The notes: generated by a model not told the origin, from the letters alone. A DNA stretch of 51,200 nt from Micromonospora sp. MH99 (GCF_021442385.1 NZ_MUZA01000048.1:1-51200); one strand, 5' to 3'; counted from the stretch's first letter, positions 8,164-17,017 are shown. Made by a program: numbers and translations.

Positions 8164-8421
8164 TCAGCCGATCTCCTCGTCAACGAAGCACCAGCGCCAG
8201 GCCTCGCCCGGCTGCGCCGAGCGGATCACCGGGTGGCCGGTGGACGCGAAGTGCTTGCTCGCGTGCTGGTTCGGCGACGAGTCGCAGCAGCCGACCTGGC
8301 CGCAGCTCAGGCAGGTACGCAGGTGCACCCAGTAGGTGTCGCCGCTGGCGACGCAGTCGGCGCACTCGTCGGGGGTGCGCGGCTCGGCCGTGCCGGCCTC
8401 GGTCAGGTGCTGACAACTCAC
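8164..8421 (-). CDS. UBP-type zinc finger protein
   Basis: 85 aa, essentially one Znf-UBP domain: QHL near the N-terminus, CADC, LRTCLSCGQVGCCDSS, then NQHASKHFASTGHPV and WRWCFVDE. The Cys/His pattern binds zinc; in eukaryotes this fold binds the C-terminal GlyGly of ubiquitin, but a bacterial ligand is not established. The start GTG (8419-8421) overlaps the antiporter stop in a GTGA junction, so the two proteins are translationally coupled. In other bacteria the same finger can be fused to the C-terminus of such antiporters, suggesting a regulatory subunit. Confidence 0.9.
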   Translation of the reverse strand: MSCQHLTEAGTAEPRTPDECADCVASGDTYWVHLRTCLSCGQVGCCDSSPNQHASKHFASTGHPVIRSAQPGEAWRWCFVDEEIG

Positions 8422-9992
8422 TGCTCGACCTCCTGCCGCAGCAACGACTCTTCCAGGTCCAGGTCACGATAGGCCCGCACCAGCACCTCCTCAGGAATTC
8501 GACCGGCGTCCCGGGCGGCCCGGAACACGTCCCGCTCGGCGTCGATCATCTCTTGTCGCAGCCGACCGTACGCCTGCGACGGGGTTTCCCGCTCGTCGCC
8601 GCCGAGCCGTTCCCAGGCCATGTTGGTGCGGTCCTCCTGCACCCGGCGCAGCCGATCCACCACGGACCCCGGTGCGCTCTCGGCCAGCTCCTCCAACCGG
8701 TCCCGTGCGGCCCGGCTGGCCTGCTGCTGCACTCCGGCGGCCGACAACGCGTCCTGCACCGGGTCGTCCTGCGGGAGCTTCAACCGTCGGGCGACCAGCG
8801 GCAGCGTCGCGCCCTGACCGACCAGGGTGACCACGATCACCGCGAAGGCCAACCAGATGAACAGGGCCCGGGGGTACGCCTCGTCGTCGGCCAGGGTCAG
8901 CGGGAGGGCCAGGGCGGCGGCGAGCGTCACCACGCCCCGCATTCCGGCCCAGCCGATGATGATCGGGACCTTCGGTGACGGGGCCGCATCCCGGCGGCGG
9001 ATCCGGGGGACCAACCGGGCCAGGTAGGTGGCGGGGAAGAGCCAGACGAAGCGGGTCAGGAAGACGGTGGCGAGCACCCCGAAGGTGATCAGGACGAGTG
9101 AGCCAGTGGGCTCGTCGAGCTCGCGCAGCACCTCCCGCAGTTGCAGTCCGACCAGGAGGAAGACCAGTCCTTCCAGCAGGAACCGGACCAGCCGCCAGAA
9201 CGCGCCGACCTGCAACCGGGACGCCGCCGACAGCAGTTGCGGCAGTTTGTGCCCGAGCACCAGACCGGTGACGACCACCGCGACCACGCCGGAGGCGTGC
9301 AGGTGCTCGGCGCTGAACACCACAGCGAACGGGATGATCAACGACAGGGCGTTGTCCAGCAGCGGGTCGCTGATCCGCCGGTGCAGGAAGCCGAACACCA
9401 GCGCCCCGAGCGCCCCGATCAGGATGCCGCCGCCGGTGGACCGCAGCACTTCGAGGGCGATCCTTTCGGTGCCGACGGCCGTGCCGATGGAGGCCATTGT
9501 CGCGACCCGCAGCAGCACCAGCGCGGTGGCGTCGTTGACCAGGCTCTCCCCCTCCAGGATCGTGACCACCCGGCGGGGCAGGCCGACGCGGCGGGCGACG
9601 GCCGTGGCGGCCACGGCGTCCGGCGGTGCGACCACCGCGCCGAGGGCCAGGCAGATCGCGAACGGGACCTGCGGCAGCAGCAGGTGCAGCACGACGCCCA
9701 CCGCGAACGCGGTGAACAGCACCAGGCCCACGGCGAGCAGCAGGATCGGCCGGATGTTGTTCTTGAACGCCGGCACCGACGTGTCCAGCGCGGCGACGTA
9801 CAGCAGCGGCGGCAGGATGCCGATCAGCACCAGCTCCGGTTCGAGCTCGATGTGCGGGAAGCCCGGCACGAACGAGAGCGCCAGGCCGAGCACGACCAGC
9901 ACGATCGGCGCGAGCAGGCCGAGCCGGCGGGCCAGCGCCGCGCCGAGGGTGGCGATCGCCAGAAAGACGACGACCGGAAACAGGCTTTCCAT
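8418..9992 (-). CDS. CPA1-family Na+/H+ antiporter (NhaP-like)
   Basis: 524 aa. About 12 membrane helices occupy residues 1-400, followed by a hydrophilic cytoplasmic tail of ~120 residues rich in Arg and Glu. The CPA1 ion-binding signature is present as ALGAVVAPPDAVAATAVAR (~120-140), followed by ILEGESLVNDATALVL (~153-168). It should exchange cytoplasmic Na+ or K+ for external H+ for pH and salt control. The ATG at 9992 follows TAGGCT by eight bases, so it may have its own promoter besides read-through from the oxidoreductase gene 37 bases upstream. The UBP zinc finger gene overlaps its stop. Confidence 0.92.
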   Translation of the reverse strand: MESLFPVVVFLAIATLGAALARRLGLLAPIVLVVLGLALSFVPGFPHIELEPELVLIGILPPLLYVAALDTSVPAFKNNIRPILLLAVGLVLFTAFAVGVVLHLLLPQVPFAICLALGAVVAPPDAVAATAVARRVGLPRRVVTILEGESLVNDATALVLLRVATMASIGTAVGTERIALEVLRSTGGGILIGALGALVFGFLHRRISDPLLDNALSLIIPFAVVFSAEHLHASGVVAVVVTGLVLGHKLPQLLSAASRLQVGAFWRLVRFLLEGLVFLLVGLQLREVLRELDEPTGSLVLITFGVLATVFLTRFVWLFPATYLARLVPRIRRRDAAPSPKVPIIIGWAGMRGVVTLAAALALPLTLADDEAYPRALFIWLAFAVIVVTLVGQGATLPLVARRLKLPQDDPVQDALSAAGVQQQASRAARDRLEELAESAPGSVVDRLRRVQEDRTNMAWERLGGDERETPSQAYGRLRQEMIDAERDVFRAARDAGRIPEEVLVRAYRDLDLEESLLRQEVEQ

Positions 9993-10029
9993 GGGGTACG
10001 AGCCTAGGGGTCGGGCGAGCGACGCCCGA

Positions 10030-10995
10030 TCAGCCCGCCGAGCGCAGCTTGGGCAGCACCTCCGCGCCGAACGCGTCGATGAACCCGCGCTGCTCCTGCC
10101 CCACGTGGTGCAGGGCGATCTGGTCGAAGCCGAGCGCCGCGTACTCCTGGAGCCAGCCCACGTGCCGGCCGAGGTCGGCGGAGATGTTCACCACCTGGGC
10201 GATCCGCTCGGGCGGCACGTCGGCCGAGACCACGTCGAAGTGTTCGACGGTCTCCAGGTCCCAGCAGACCGGAGGGGTGAAGACGTTGCTGCGCCACTGG
10301 TCGTACGCGAGCGCCTCGGCCTGCGCCTGCTCCGGCGCCCAGGAGACGTGCACCTGCAGGTGCAGTGGACCGCGCCCGCCGGCGTCCCGGTACGCGTCGA
10401 TCATCTCGCGCAGGTGCTCCACCGGCGCGTTCACGGTGATCAGTCCGTCGGCCCACTCGGCGCACCAGCGGGCGGTGGCCACGCTGACGGCCGCGCCGAC
10501 CAGCGCGGGCGGCTCTTCGGGGCGGGTCCACAGGCGGGCCCGGTCCACCCGGACCAGACCGTCGTGGCTGACCTCCTCGCCGGCCAGCAGTGCCCGGATC
10601 ACGTCCACGCACTCGCGCAGCCGGGCGGCGCGGACGTCCTTGCGCGGCCACGGGTCGCCGGTGATGTGTTCGTTGCTGGCCTCGCCGGTGCCGAGGGCCG
10701 CCCAGAACCGGCCCGGGTACATCGCGCCGAGGGTGCCGATCGCCTGCGCGATGATCGCCGGGTGGTAGCGCTGACCGGGAGCGTTGACCACGCCGAACGA
10801 CATGCCGGTGGCCTGCAACGCGGCGCCCAGCCAGGACCAGGCGAAGCCGGACTCACCCTGCCGGGTGCTCCACGGGGAGAAGTGGTCGGAGCACATGGCG
10901 GCGTCGAAGCCGGCCCGCTCGGCGTGCATCACCGCCTCCAGCAGGGCGCGGGGTGGGATCTGCTCGTGGGAGGCGTGGAATCCGAACGACGTCAT
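10030..10995 (-). CDS. Luciferase-like (LLM-fold) flavin oxidoreductase
   Basis: 321 aa from the ATG at 10995, which has AGGAAG about nine bases upstream; an upstream frame extension has no such signal. The N-terminus (GFHASHEQIPP, then AMCSDHFSPWSTRQGESGFAWSW) and the segment NAPGQRYHPAIIAQAIGTL are typical of a TIM-barrel bacterial-luciferase-like subgroup annotated as probable non-F420 flavin oxidoreductases. Cofactor (FMN or F420) and substrate cannot be set from sequence. It lies 52 bases downstream of the succinate-semialdehyde dehydrogenase gene on the same strand, probably in one transcript. Confidence 0.88.
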   Translation of the reverse strand: MTSFGFHASHEQIPPRALLEAVMHAERAGFDAAMCSDHFSPWSTRQGESGFAWSWLGAALQATGMSFGVVNAPGQRYHPAIIAQAIGTLGAMYPGRFWAALGTGEASNEHITGDPWPRKDVRAARLRECVDVIRALLAGEEVSHDGLVRVDRARLWTRPEEPPALVGAAVSVATARWCAEWADGLITVNAPVEHLREMIDAYRDAGGRGPLHLQVHVSWAPEQAQAEALAYDQWRSNVFTPPVCWDLETVEHFDVVSADVPPERIAQVVNISADLGRHVGWLQEYAALGFDQIALHHVGQEQRGFIDAFGAEVLPKLRSAG

Positions 10996-11047
10996 GGGCG
11001 CACTTCCTACCCATGACGCCGTCAGGTGATGCGTACCGCGCGGGAAG

Positions 11048-12463
11048 CTACTCGGCGTGCGCGCCGGCACCGGCCGACGCGGCTCCCTCACCCACCCAGA
11101 CCGTCTTGATGTTGCAGAACTCCCGCATGCCCAGCTCGGACAGCTCCCGGCCGTAGCCGGAGTTCTTCACGCCACCGAACGGCAGCTCCGGGTAGGAGGT
11201 GGTCATCCCGTTGATGAAGACGTTGCCGGCGTCCAGGTCGGTGGCGAAGCGCTCCTGCTCGGCCGCGTCCCGCGTCCAGGCGTTCGACCCGAGGCCGAAG
11301 CTGGTGCCGTTGGCCACCTCGATCGCCTCGGCGTACGAGGACACCCGGTACAGGCCGGCGACCGGCCCGAAGACCTCCTCGGACCACATCCGCATCTGCG
11401 GGGTGAGGTCGGTGACCACCGTCGGCGGGTAGAACCACCCGTCGCCGGCGGGCACCTCGCCGCCGCAGAGCACCGTCGCGCCGTTGTCCGCCGCGTCGCG
11501 CACCTGCGCGTGCACCTCGTCGCGACCGCGTTCGCTGGCCAGCGGACCCACGTCGGTGCCCGGCTCCATGGGGTCGCCGACGCGCAGCGCGGCCATGTTG
11601 GCGGCGAACTTCTCGGCGAACGCGTCGAAGACGTCGGTGTGCACGATGAACCGCTTGGCGGCGATGCAGGACTGGCCGTTGTTCTGGCAGCGGGCCGTGG
11701 TGGCGACCTCGGCGGCGGCGTCGATGTCGGCCGAGGGCATCACCACGAACGGGTCGCTGCCGCCCAGCTCCAGCACTGTCTTCTTCAGCTCCCGGCCGGC
11801 GATCTGGGCGATGGAACGCCCGGCCGCCTCGCTGCCGGTGAGAGTGGCGGCGCGGACCCGGGGGTCGGCGAGGATCCGCTCGACGGCGTCCGAGCCCACC
11901 AGCACTGTGGTGAACGCCCCCTCGGGGAAGCCTGCGCGACGGAACACGTCCTCCAGCAGCAGCGCCGTCTGCGGCACGTTCGAGGCGTGCTTGAGCAGGC
12001 CGGTGTTGCCGGCCATCAGCGCCGGCGCGGCGAAGCGCATCACCTGCCACAGCGGGAAGTTCCACGGCATCACCGCGAGCACCACGCCGATCGGCTGGTA
12101 GCGGATGAACGCCCGGGTCGCCTTCACGGCGGCGGCGTCGGCCGGTTGGTCGGCGAGGAACGCGGGCGCCTTGTCGGCGTAGAAGCGGGCGGCGGTGGCG
12201 CACTTGGTCACCTCGGCCTGCGCCGCGACGTACGTCTTGCCCATCTCCGTGGTCATGATCCGGGCGATCTCGTCGCGCTCGGCGTCCAGCAGGTCGGCGG
12301 CGGCGTTCATCCACCGGGCGCGCTGGTCGACGCCTGTGCCGCGCAGCTGCTGGTACGCGAGGTCGGTGCGCTCGATGGCGGCGTCGAGCTGTTCGGTGGA
12401 CATCGCCTCGTAGGTCTTGAGCACCTGTCCGGTGGCGGGGTTGGTGGTGGCGATGTGGGGCAT
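11048..12463 (-). CDS. gabD: Succinate-semialdehyde dehydrogenase (NADP+), aldehyde dehydrogenase superfamily
   Basis: 471 aa, normal for the family. Catalytic residues are in place: Glu232 in LELGGSDPF, Cys266 in QNNGQSCIAAKRF, with PWNFPLWQ (~133-140) and EEVFGPV further on. The NNGQSC context and the short N-terminus match the GabD1/Sad type that oxidises succinate semialdehyde to succinate, feeding the TCA cycle; sdhCAB lies at 38-42 kb but is not linked. A perfect AGGAGG precedes the ATG. The stop of the upstream 87-aa gene is only 12 bases away, so they are co-transcribed. Related aldehydes are possible substrates. Confidence 0.88.
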   Translation of the reverse strand: MPHIATTNPATGQVLKTYEAMSTEQLDAAIERTDLAYQQLRGTGVDQRARWMNAAADLLDAERDEIARIMTTEMGKTYVAAQAEVTKCATAARFYADKAPAFLADQPADAAAVKATRAFIRYQPIGVVLAVMPWNFPLWQVMRFAAPALMAGNTGLLKHASNVPQTALLLEDVFRRAGFPEGAFTTVLVGSDAVERILADPRVRAATLTGSEAAGRSIAQIAGRELKKTVLELGGSDPFVVMPSADIDAAAEVATTARCQNNGQSCIAAKRFIVHTDVFDAFAEKFAANMAALRVGDPMEPGTDVGPLASERGRDEVHAQVRDAADNGATVLCGGEVPAGDGWFYPPTVVTDLTPQMRMWSEEVFGPVAGLYRVSSYAEAIEVANGTSFGLGSNAWTRDAAEQERFATDLDAGNVFINGMTTSYPELPFGGVKNSGYGRELSELGMREFCNIKTVWVGEGAASAGAGAHAE

Positions 12464-12475
12464 CTCGTCCTCCTG

Positions 12476-12739
12476 TCACTCGAACAGCGAGTGTCGTACG
12501 CCTGGCTCCTCGCGGCGGCGAGCGGCGCGGCGGCGCTGGATCACGATCAGGTCGACCACGGCGACGACTGCGAAGATCGCGCAGAGCACGCCGAGCCAGG
12601 CGAGCCCCGCCCAGAACGCCAGCACCGCGAACAGCACCATGATCACCAACCCGAAGCCGGCGAGGGTGAGCCGGAGGTTCAGCGCGCTGTACGCGTGGCC
12701 GACCGTGCCACGGGCACGCCGGGGCTGCGATCTCGTCAT
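12476..12739 (-). CDS. Small membrane protein (DUF6343-like), function unknown
   Basis: 87 aa from an ATG at 12739 with AGGAGG five bases upstream. The N-terminal ~22 residues are basic, then comes SALNLRLTLAGFG, two hydrophobic segments (~30-48 and ~52-72) and a strongly basic tail (QRRRAARRREE). The SALxLRL motif before the first helix resembles the actinobacterial DUF6343 proteins, recalled rather than searched. It is the first gene of the minus-strand run that continues with gabD. Confidence 0.75.
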   Translation of the reverse strand: MTRSQPRRARGTVGHAYSALNLRLTLAGFGLVIMVLFAVLAFWAGLAWLGVLCAIFAVVAVVDLIVIQRRRAARRREEPGVRHSLFE

Positions 12740-12926
12740 ACCTCCTGACCTACCCCCGATCGGCGCCGTTAACCGGCAGCCATCGTCCGCGCTGGTGGCG
12801 CTTATAGCACTCCCGCCGCTCGTTCGACGGCACTCGGCCGCATACCCGACAGCAACTTCCCGCCCGACCACGTCCAGCGCATACAGTTACCGCGCTGTCG
12901 CTCTGTGCTGCTAGACGGGGGATGTC

Positions 12927-13778
12927 ATGCCTCGACGCTGGGTTGCCGCCCTGGCCTGTCTCGCCGCGCTTGTGGCGCTGGCCTGCGAGGGGGGCACGTC
13001 GGCCTCCCCCCGTCCGACGAAGAGCGCACCGTCGTCCAGCGGGCCTGGCGGCATCGCCGCGCTCGGCGACTCGATCAGCACCGGCTTCGCCTCCTGCCTG
13101 GTGCTCACCTCCTGCGAGCGCAACTCCTGGTCGACCGGGGACGGCCTGCGGGTGCAGAGCCACTACCGGCGGCTGCTCGACCAGAATTCCGCGATCCGCG
13201 GCAAGGCGTACAACCACGCCCGGCCCGGCGCGCGCGCCGACGCCCTCGAAGGCCAGGCGCAGGCGGCCGTACGCGACCGGGCCGACTACATCACCGTGCT
13301 GATCGGCGCCAACGACATCTGCCGGGGCGGGGTGGACGCGATGACCCCGGTGACGCAGTTCCGGGCCGACGTCGACAGGGGTCTGCGGGTGCTGCGGACC
13401 GGCCGGCCGAAGGCCCGGGTGCTGGTGGTGAGCATCCCCGACCTCTACCGGCTCTGGGAGGTCGGGCACGGCGACGCGCGGGCGGCACGCGCGTGGCGGC
13501 GGGGCATCTGCCCGGCGCTGCTGGCCAACGCGACGTCGACGGCGCCCGCCGACAAGGCCCGCCGCGCCGCCGTGCGAGCCCGGATCGACGCGTACAACGC
13601 GCAGTTGGTGGCGGCCTGCCGGGCGTACGGCTCGCGCTGCCGGCACGACGGGGGCGCGGCGCACAAGGTCCGCTTCACCCTGGGCCTGCTCAACCCGCTG
13701 GACTGGTTCCACCCCAACGCCACAGGTCAGGGCCGGCTGGCCGAGGTGACCTGGCGCTCGTCCGGCCTGGCCGACTGA
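12927..13778 (+). CDS. SGNH/GDSL-family hydrolase, probable lipoprotein
   Basis: 283 aa. Residues 1-20 form a lipoprotein signal ending LVALAC with Cys20 as the lipidation site, followed by a Ser/Pro/Lys-rich linker. SGNH blocks are present: GDSIS (block I, Ser nucleophile), IGANDIC (block III) and DWFHPN (block V, Asp and His). Extra cysteines around CLVLTSCERNSW and CRAYGSRCRH suggest disulfides, consistent with an extracytoplasmic location. Likely an esterase or lipase; substrate unknown. The ATG follows GGGGGATGTC with a G-rich ribosome site. Divergent from the minus-strand unit at 12739. Confidence 0.9.
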   Translation: MPRRWVAALACLAALVALACEGGTSASPRPTKSAPSSSGPGGIAALGDSISTGFASCLVLTSCERNSWSTGDGLRVQSHYRRLLDQNSAIRGKAYNHARPGARADALEGQAQAAVRDRADYITVLIGANDICRGGVDAMTPVTQFRADVDRGLRVLRTGRPKARVLVVSIPDLYRLWEVGHGDARAARAWRRGICPALLANATSTAPADKARRAAVRARIDAYNAQLVAACRAYGSRCRHDGGAAHKVRFTLGLLNPLDWFHPNATGQGRLAEVTWRSSGLAD

Positions 13779-13798
13779 ACCACCCGAGGATGGTTCAG
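13775..13798. terminator. Bidirectional hairpin holding both convergent stop codons
   Basis: CTGAACCA (13775-13782) pairs with TGGTTCAG (13791-13798) around an 8-base loop. The TGA of the GDSL gene (13776-13778) and the TGA of the EcsC gene (13795-13797, minus strand) both lie inside the arms. Confidence 0.7.
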
Positions 13799-14550
13799 GA
13801 GCGGCGAGGCTCCGGGACGGCGGTGCCGCGCCGGCCGTAGAGCGCCCGGGAGCGCTCGGCCAGGTCCTTGGTCGCGGACGAGTTGGCCCACGTGCCGAGC
13901 ACTATCGCCGCCCCCGGGACGATCTTGGCGACGAGTCGCTTGGCCGCCCGGACGCCGGCCATCTGGGCCAGCCGGACGCCGAGCTGCAACATCACCCGCC
14001 CGAGCGGGCGCTGGCCGCCCAGGCCGAAGAGCGCGTCGGCGCGTTCCCGGCCGGCGGCCACCCCGAGCGCCAGGCGGGCGCTCTCGGCGACCTTGTGCAC
14101 CCGCTGGAGCACGAGCAGGTCGGTGGCCCGGTCGCTGTGCAGCGGGTCGACGTCGTACGCGGCGGCGATGTGCAGGACCATGCGCGCCTGGGTCCAGGCC
14201 AGCACGCCGACGTCGAGGACGGCCCCTGGCAGCCCGGCCGCTCCGGAGACCGCCCCGGACAGGCGAGCCAGGTTGACGAACTTGCGGGCCGCCTGGTCGG
14301 CAAGGACGTCGGACGAGACACCGGGGTGCTCGCTGCGGACGCGGGCGGCCCACTGCGCGGCCTCCGGCCCGAGCCGGCGCACCGCCTCCAGGGCGAGGTG
14401 CTCCGGGGCGTACTGCGGATCGTCGCGCATCCGGTCCCAGAGTCGGGCCGGCGGCCCCTCGGGCACGGCCACCGGCACGGCCGGCAGGCCTGCCGACGGC
14501 TCGGGCGTGGACGGGGCGGGCTGACCGCCGGCGGGCGGGGTGTCGGTCAC
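13795..14550 (-). CDS. EcsC family protein
   Basis: 251 aa from GTG at 14550. After a Pro-rich N-terminus, residues ~75-220 match the EcsC family: a KFVNLARLSGAVSGAAGLPG core, DVGVLAWTQARMVLHIAAAYDVD, and late Gly/Ala-rich amphipathic segments (RLVAKIVPGAAIVLGTWANSSAT). EcsC was named from the Bacillus ecs ABC-transporter operon; its biochemical role is unknown and it is probably membrane-associated. It lies 46 bases downstream of the 48-aa gene on the same strand. Confidence 0.85.
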   Translation of the reverse strand: MTDTPPAGGQPAPSTPEPSAGLPAVPVAVPEGPPARLWDRMRDDPQYAPEHLALEAVRRLGPEAAQWAARVRSEHPGVSSDVLADQAARKFVNLARLSGAVSGAAGLPGAVLDVGVLAWTQARMVLHIAAAYDVDPLHSDRATDLLVLQRVHKVAESARLALGVAAGRERADALFGLGGQRPLGRVMLQLGVRLAQMAGVRAAKRLVAKIVPGAAIVLGTWANSSATKDLAERSRALYGRRGTAVPEPRRS

Positions 14551-14596
14551 CGGGTCTCCCCAGGGGTGGGTACGGGCAGGACGGCCGGTGGCGCGG

Positions 14597-14743
14597 TCAG
14601 CGGCGGCGGTTGGACAGTCGCGCCGCCAACCCCTTGAGCTTCTGCTGGTTGTCGGGCTTGGCCAGCTCGCGCCGACCCCGGTCCACCAGCTGCTGACCCT
14701 TGGGCGATCTCAGGAAGGTGCTGATCCGCTGCATCAAAGACAT
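14597..14743 (-). CDS. 48-aa basic protein, function unknown
   Basis: Starts MSLMQRISTFLRSPKGQQLV and ends LAARLSNRRR. It is very basic, with helical Lys/Arg/Gln periodicity and no membrane segment. The start is well supported by AGGAGG about eight bases before the ATG at 14743. It lies upstream of ecsC on the same strand. The RSPKGQQLVDRGRRELAKP composition recalls short conserved hypothetical proteins of Micromonosporaceae, but I cannot name a family. Confidence 0.7.
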   Translation of the reverse strand: MSLMQRISTFLRSPKGQQLVDRGRRELAKPDNQQKLKGLAARLSNRRR

Positions 14744-14849
14744 AACGTCCTCCTGTCGGTGATCCCTCAGTCATGTGTACCCCGAACCCGCAACGGATGT
14801 ACCCGGGACGCGACAGGCTCAACCCTCACCGTCCACTGTGGTCGGTAGG

Positions 14850-15695
14850 CTACCGCCCGGCCGGCACGATGGCGTCGACGACCCGGGTGGCCCGCCACTC
14901 GTGCTGCTGGTAGTGCTCGGGGTACGCGGAGACCTGCACCGCCTGCGCGGCGTCGGTGAGCCGCATCTGCTGCCAGCCGGGCACCTGCTCCAGCGCGCTG
15001 AGGAACTGCCGGGTGGCGAACTCGGGGTCCATCAGCCGGCCGACCGGGCCCCAGCCGCTGCTGGAGCGCTGCTGGAACAGGCCGACCGAGTCGTGGTCCC
15101 AGCCGACGCCCTGGTGCGGGTAGTTCTGCGACTCCGGCAGCACGCCGCTGGCGACGTTGTAGAGGTTGCTCTCCTGCATGGCTGTCGCCACCGCGATGAC
15201 CAGGCCACGGCGCGGGACGCCCATCTTGCGTCCGGTGTTGACGATCGCCTCGGCGTTCTCCATCTGGTCGTCGCTCAGGCCGACGACCGGCGCCGGGTCG
15301 GTCGGCCGCGCCGAGGCGGCCTTGCGGGCACGCGCGGTGGTGTCCGGGTCGGCGGAGGTAGCCGAGGCGGACGGGGTGGCGGAGGGGGTGGCGGCACGGT
15401 CGAGAGAGCGGGAAGCGCTCTGCTGCTCGGCGCGCTGCGCCAGCTCGGTGCTGCTGTCGGCCCGCGTCGCCGCGCCGGCGGTCTCGTCGCGGACCTGTGC
15501 GACGGCGGTCAGACCGAGGCAGCAGACCACGCCGGTGGCGAGGGCCACCTGGGCGCGGCGTCGACCGGTCAGGTCGCGGGCGTACGCCCGAAGCCGACTC
15601 GCGGCGGTTGTCCGTTCGGCTGAGGTGCCTTCCTCCGTTTCGGTAGTGGGGCTGCTCGGGGCGTACGGGTCGTCGAGGGTGCCGTCGTCACGCAT
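14850..15695 (-). CDS. Membrane-anchored protein with lysozyme-like (transglycosylase-fold) domain
   Basis: 281 aa from the ATG at 15695. The first ~48 residues are cytoplasmic, one membrane helix follows (~49-68, VALATGVVCCLGLTAVA), then a Ser/Ala/Thr-rich extracellular linker (~75-140). The C-terminal domain (~145-281) has AVATAMQESNLYNVASG, where the Glu may be catalytic, DHDSVGLFQQRSSSGWG and AYPEHYQQHE. This resembles the lysozyme-like domain often found with NlpC/P60 enzymes in actinobacterial cell-wall proteins. A peptidoglycan-cleaving or -binding role is likely; activity is not proven. Confidence 0.78.
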   Translation of the reverse strand: MRDDGTLDDPYAPSSPTTETEEGTSAERTTAASRLRAYARDLTGRRRAQVALATGVVCCLGLTAVAQVRDETAGAATRADSSTELAQRAEQQSASRSLDRAATPSATPSASATSADPDTTARARKAASARPTDPAPVVGLSDDQMENAEAIVNTGRKMGVPRRGLVIAVATAMQESNLYNVASGVLPESQNYPHQGVGWDHDSVGLFQQRSSSGWGPVGRLMDPEFATRQFLSALEQVPGWQQMRLTDAAQAVQVSAYPEHYQQHEWRATRVVDAIVPAGR

Positions 15696-16096
15696 CAACC
15701 GAGGCTAGGCAGGCGGAAACCCCGATCACGCACAGTGATCACGTGGCCCTCGCCACAGAATCAGGGTCTCCGGGTGGACGAGCGGGGCGGCTCGACCCGC
15801 CCGGGGAACGGACCTCGCGTACCGGAGAAAACCGGCGCGGCACGTGGGCCGGCACGGACGGCGACAGGGACGGACATCGGGCCGCGAGGACCGACATGAT
15901 CGACAAACTCGGCCTTTGGGCCGAACCGCCCATCGGCCGAACGACGTAATCGGGTGGTTCGTCCGATCACGCCCAGCCGACGGTCGACGGATCGCCCGAC
16001 GCAGGAATGCGCCAGGATGGCGGGTACGTTGCCCGAATCGGGTGCCGTCCACCGTGTCGGCATCCGCGTAGGCACATTTCAGGGAGGTCCGCACCG
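15696..16096. other. 401-bp divergent intergenic region without a convincing gene
   Basis: It separates the lysozyme-fold gene (minus) from the PAC2 gene (plus). It contains GATCAC at 15724-15729 and the perfect octamer palindrome GTGATCAC at 15735-15742, close to the minus-strand gene and possibly a regulator site, and the ribosome site AGGGAGG (16081-16087) of PAC2. Short open frames here have neither start signals nor protein-like composition. Confidence 0.6.
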
Positions 16097-17017
16097 GTGC
16101 TCGACCCACACGAGCTCTATCAGCTCACCGACGATCTGCCCGACCTCGGGCAACCGGTCCTGGTCCAGGCCCTGACCGGGTTCGTGGACGCCGGCAACGC
16201 CAGCCGGCTGGCCCGCGAGCAGCTGCTCACGTCGCTCGAGGGCCGGCCGATCGCCACCTTCGACGTGGACCAGCTCTTCGACTACCGCTCCCGGCGACCG
16301 GTGATGACCTTCGTCGAGGACCACTGGGAGAGCTTCGACGCCCCCAAGCTGGAGCTGCACCTGCTGAACGACGACGACGAGACACCCTTTCTGCTGCTCA
16401 CCGGCCCCGAACCGGACCTGCAGTGGGAGCGGTTCACCGCCGCCGTCGCGGGGCTCGCCGCCCGCTTGGACGTACGGCTCACCGTCGGGCTCAACTCGAT
16501 CCCGATGGCGGTGCCGCACACCCGGCCGACCGGCGTGACCGCCCACGCCACCCGCCCGGAGTTGATCAGCGGGTACGAGCCCTGGCTGCAACGGGTCCAG
16601 GTGCCCGGCAGCGTCGGTCACCTGCTGGAGTTCCGCCTCGGCCAGCAGGGCCGCGACGCGCTCGGGTTCGCCGCGCACGTGCCGCACTACGTGGCGCAGA
16701 CCGAGTACCCGGCCGCCGCCGAGGTGCTCCTGAGCGCGGTGTCGCGCAGCACGGGGCTGCTGCTGCCGGGCGACGGGCTGCGCTCGGCCGCCGAGGTGGT
16801 CCGGGTGGAGATTGACCGGCAGGTCGCCCAGACCGAGGACGCCGCAGCCCTCGTCCAGGCCCTGGAGGAGCAGTACGACGCGTTCGCCCGCGGTCGCGGC
16901 GAGCGGAACCTGCTCGCCCCCGACGCCGGCCCGCTGCCCACCGCCGACGAGCTCGGCGCGGAGCTGGAACGGTTCCTGGCCGAACAGACCCGTCCCGGCG
17001 ACACCCCGGGCAGCTGA
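16097..17017 (+). CDS. PAC2 family protein (proteasome-assembly-chaperone fold)
   Basis: 306 aa from GTG at 16097, ten bases after AGGGAGG. The PAC2 fold shows as VLVQALTGFVDAGNASRLA (~18-36), FDVDQLFDYRSRRPVM (~55-70), LLLTGPEPDLQWERF (~100) and VGLNSIPMAVPHTRP (~135-150). The C-terminus is a charged helical region ending EQTRPGDTPGS. Eukaryotic PAC2 helps assemble the proteasome and actinobacteria have proteasomes, but no role in that assembly has been shown for these homologues. Exonuclease III follows 37 bases downstream. Confidence 0.9.
   Translation: MLDPHELYQLTDDLPDLGQPVLVQALTGFVDAGNASRLAREQLLTSLEGRPIATFDVDQLFDYRSRRPVMTFVEDHWESFDAPKLELHLLNDDDETPFLLLTGPEPDLQWERFTAAVAGLAARLDVRLTVGLNSIPMAVPHTRPTGVTAHATRPELISGYEPWLQRVQVPGSVGHLLEFRLGQQGRDALGFAAHVPHYVAQTEYPAAAEVLLSAVSRSTGLLLPGDGLRSAAEVVRVEIDRQVAQTEDAAALVQALEEQYDAFARGRGERNLLAPDAGPLPTADELGAELERFLAEQTRPGDTPGS

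Noticed and set aside
15726..16109. Short frames on both strands in the 15.7-16.1 kb spacer
   Set aside because: No start signals, Arg/Pro/Gly-rich shadows of high GC, no motif.
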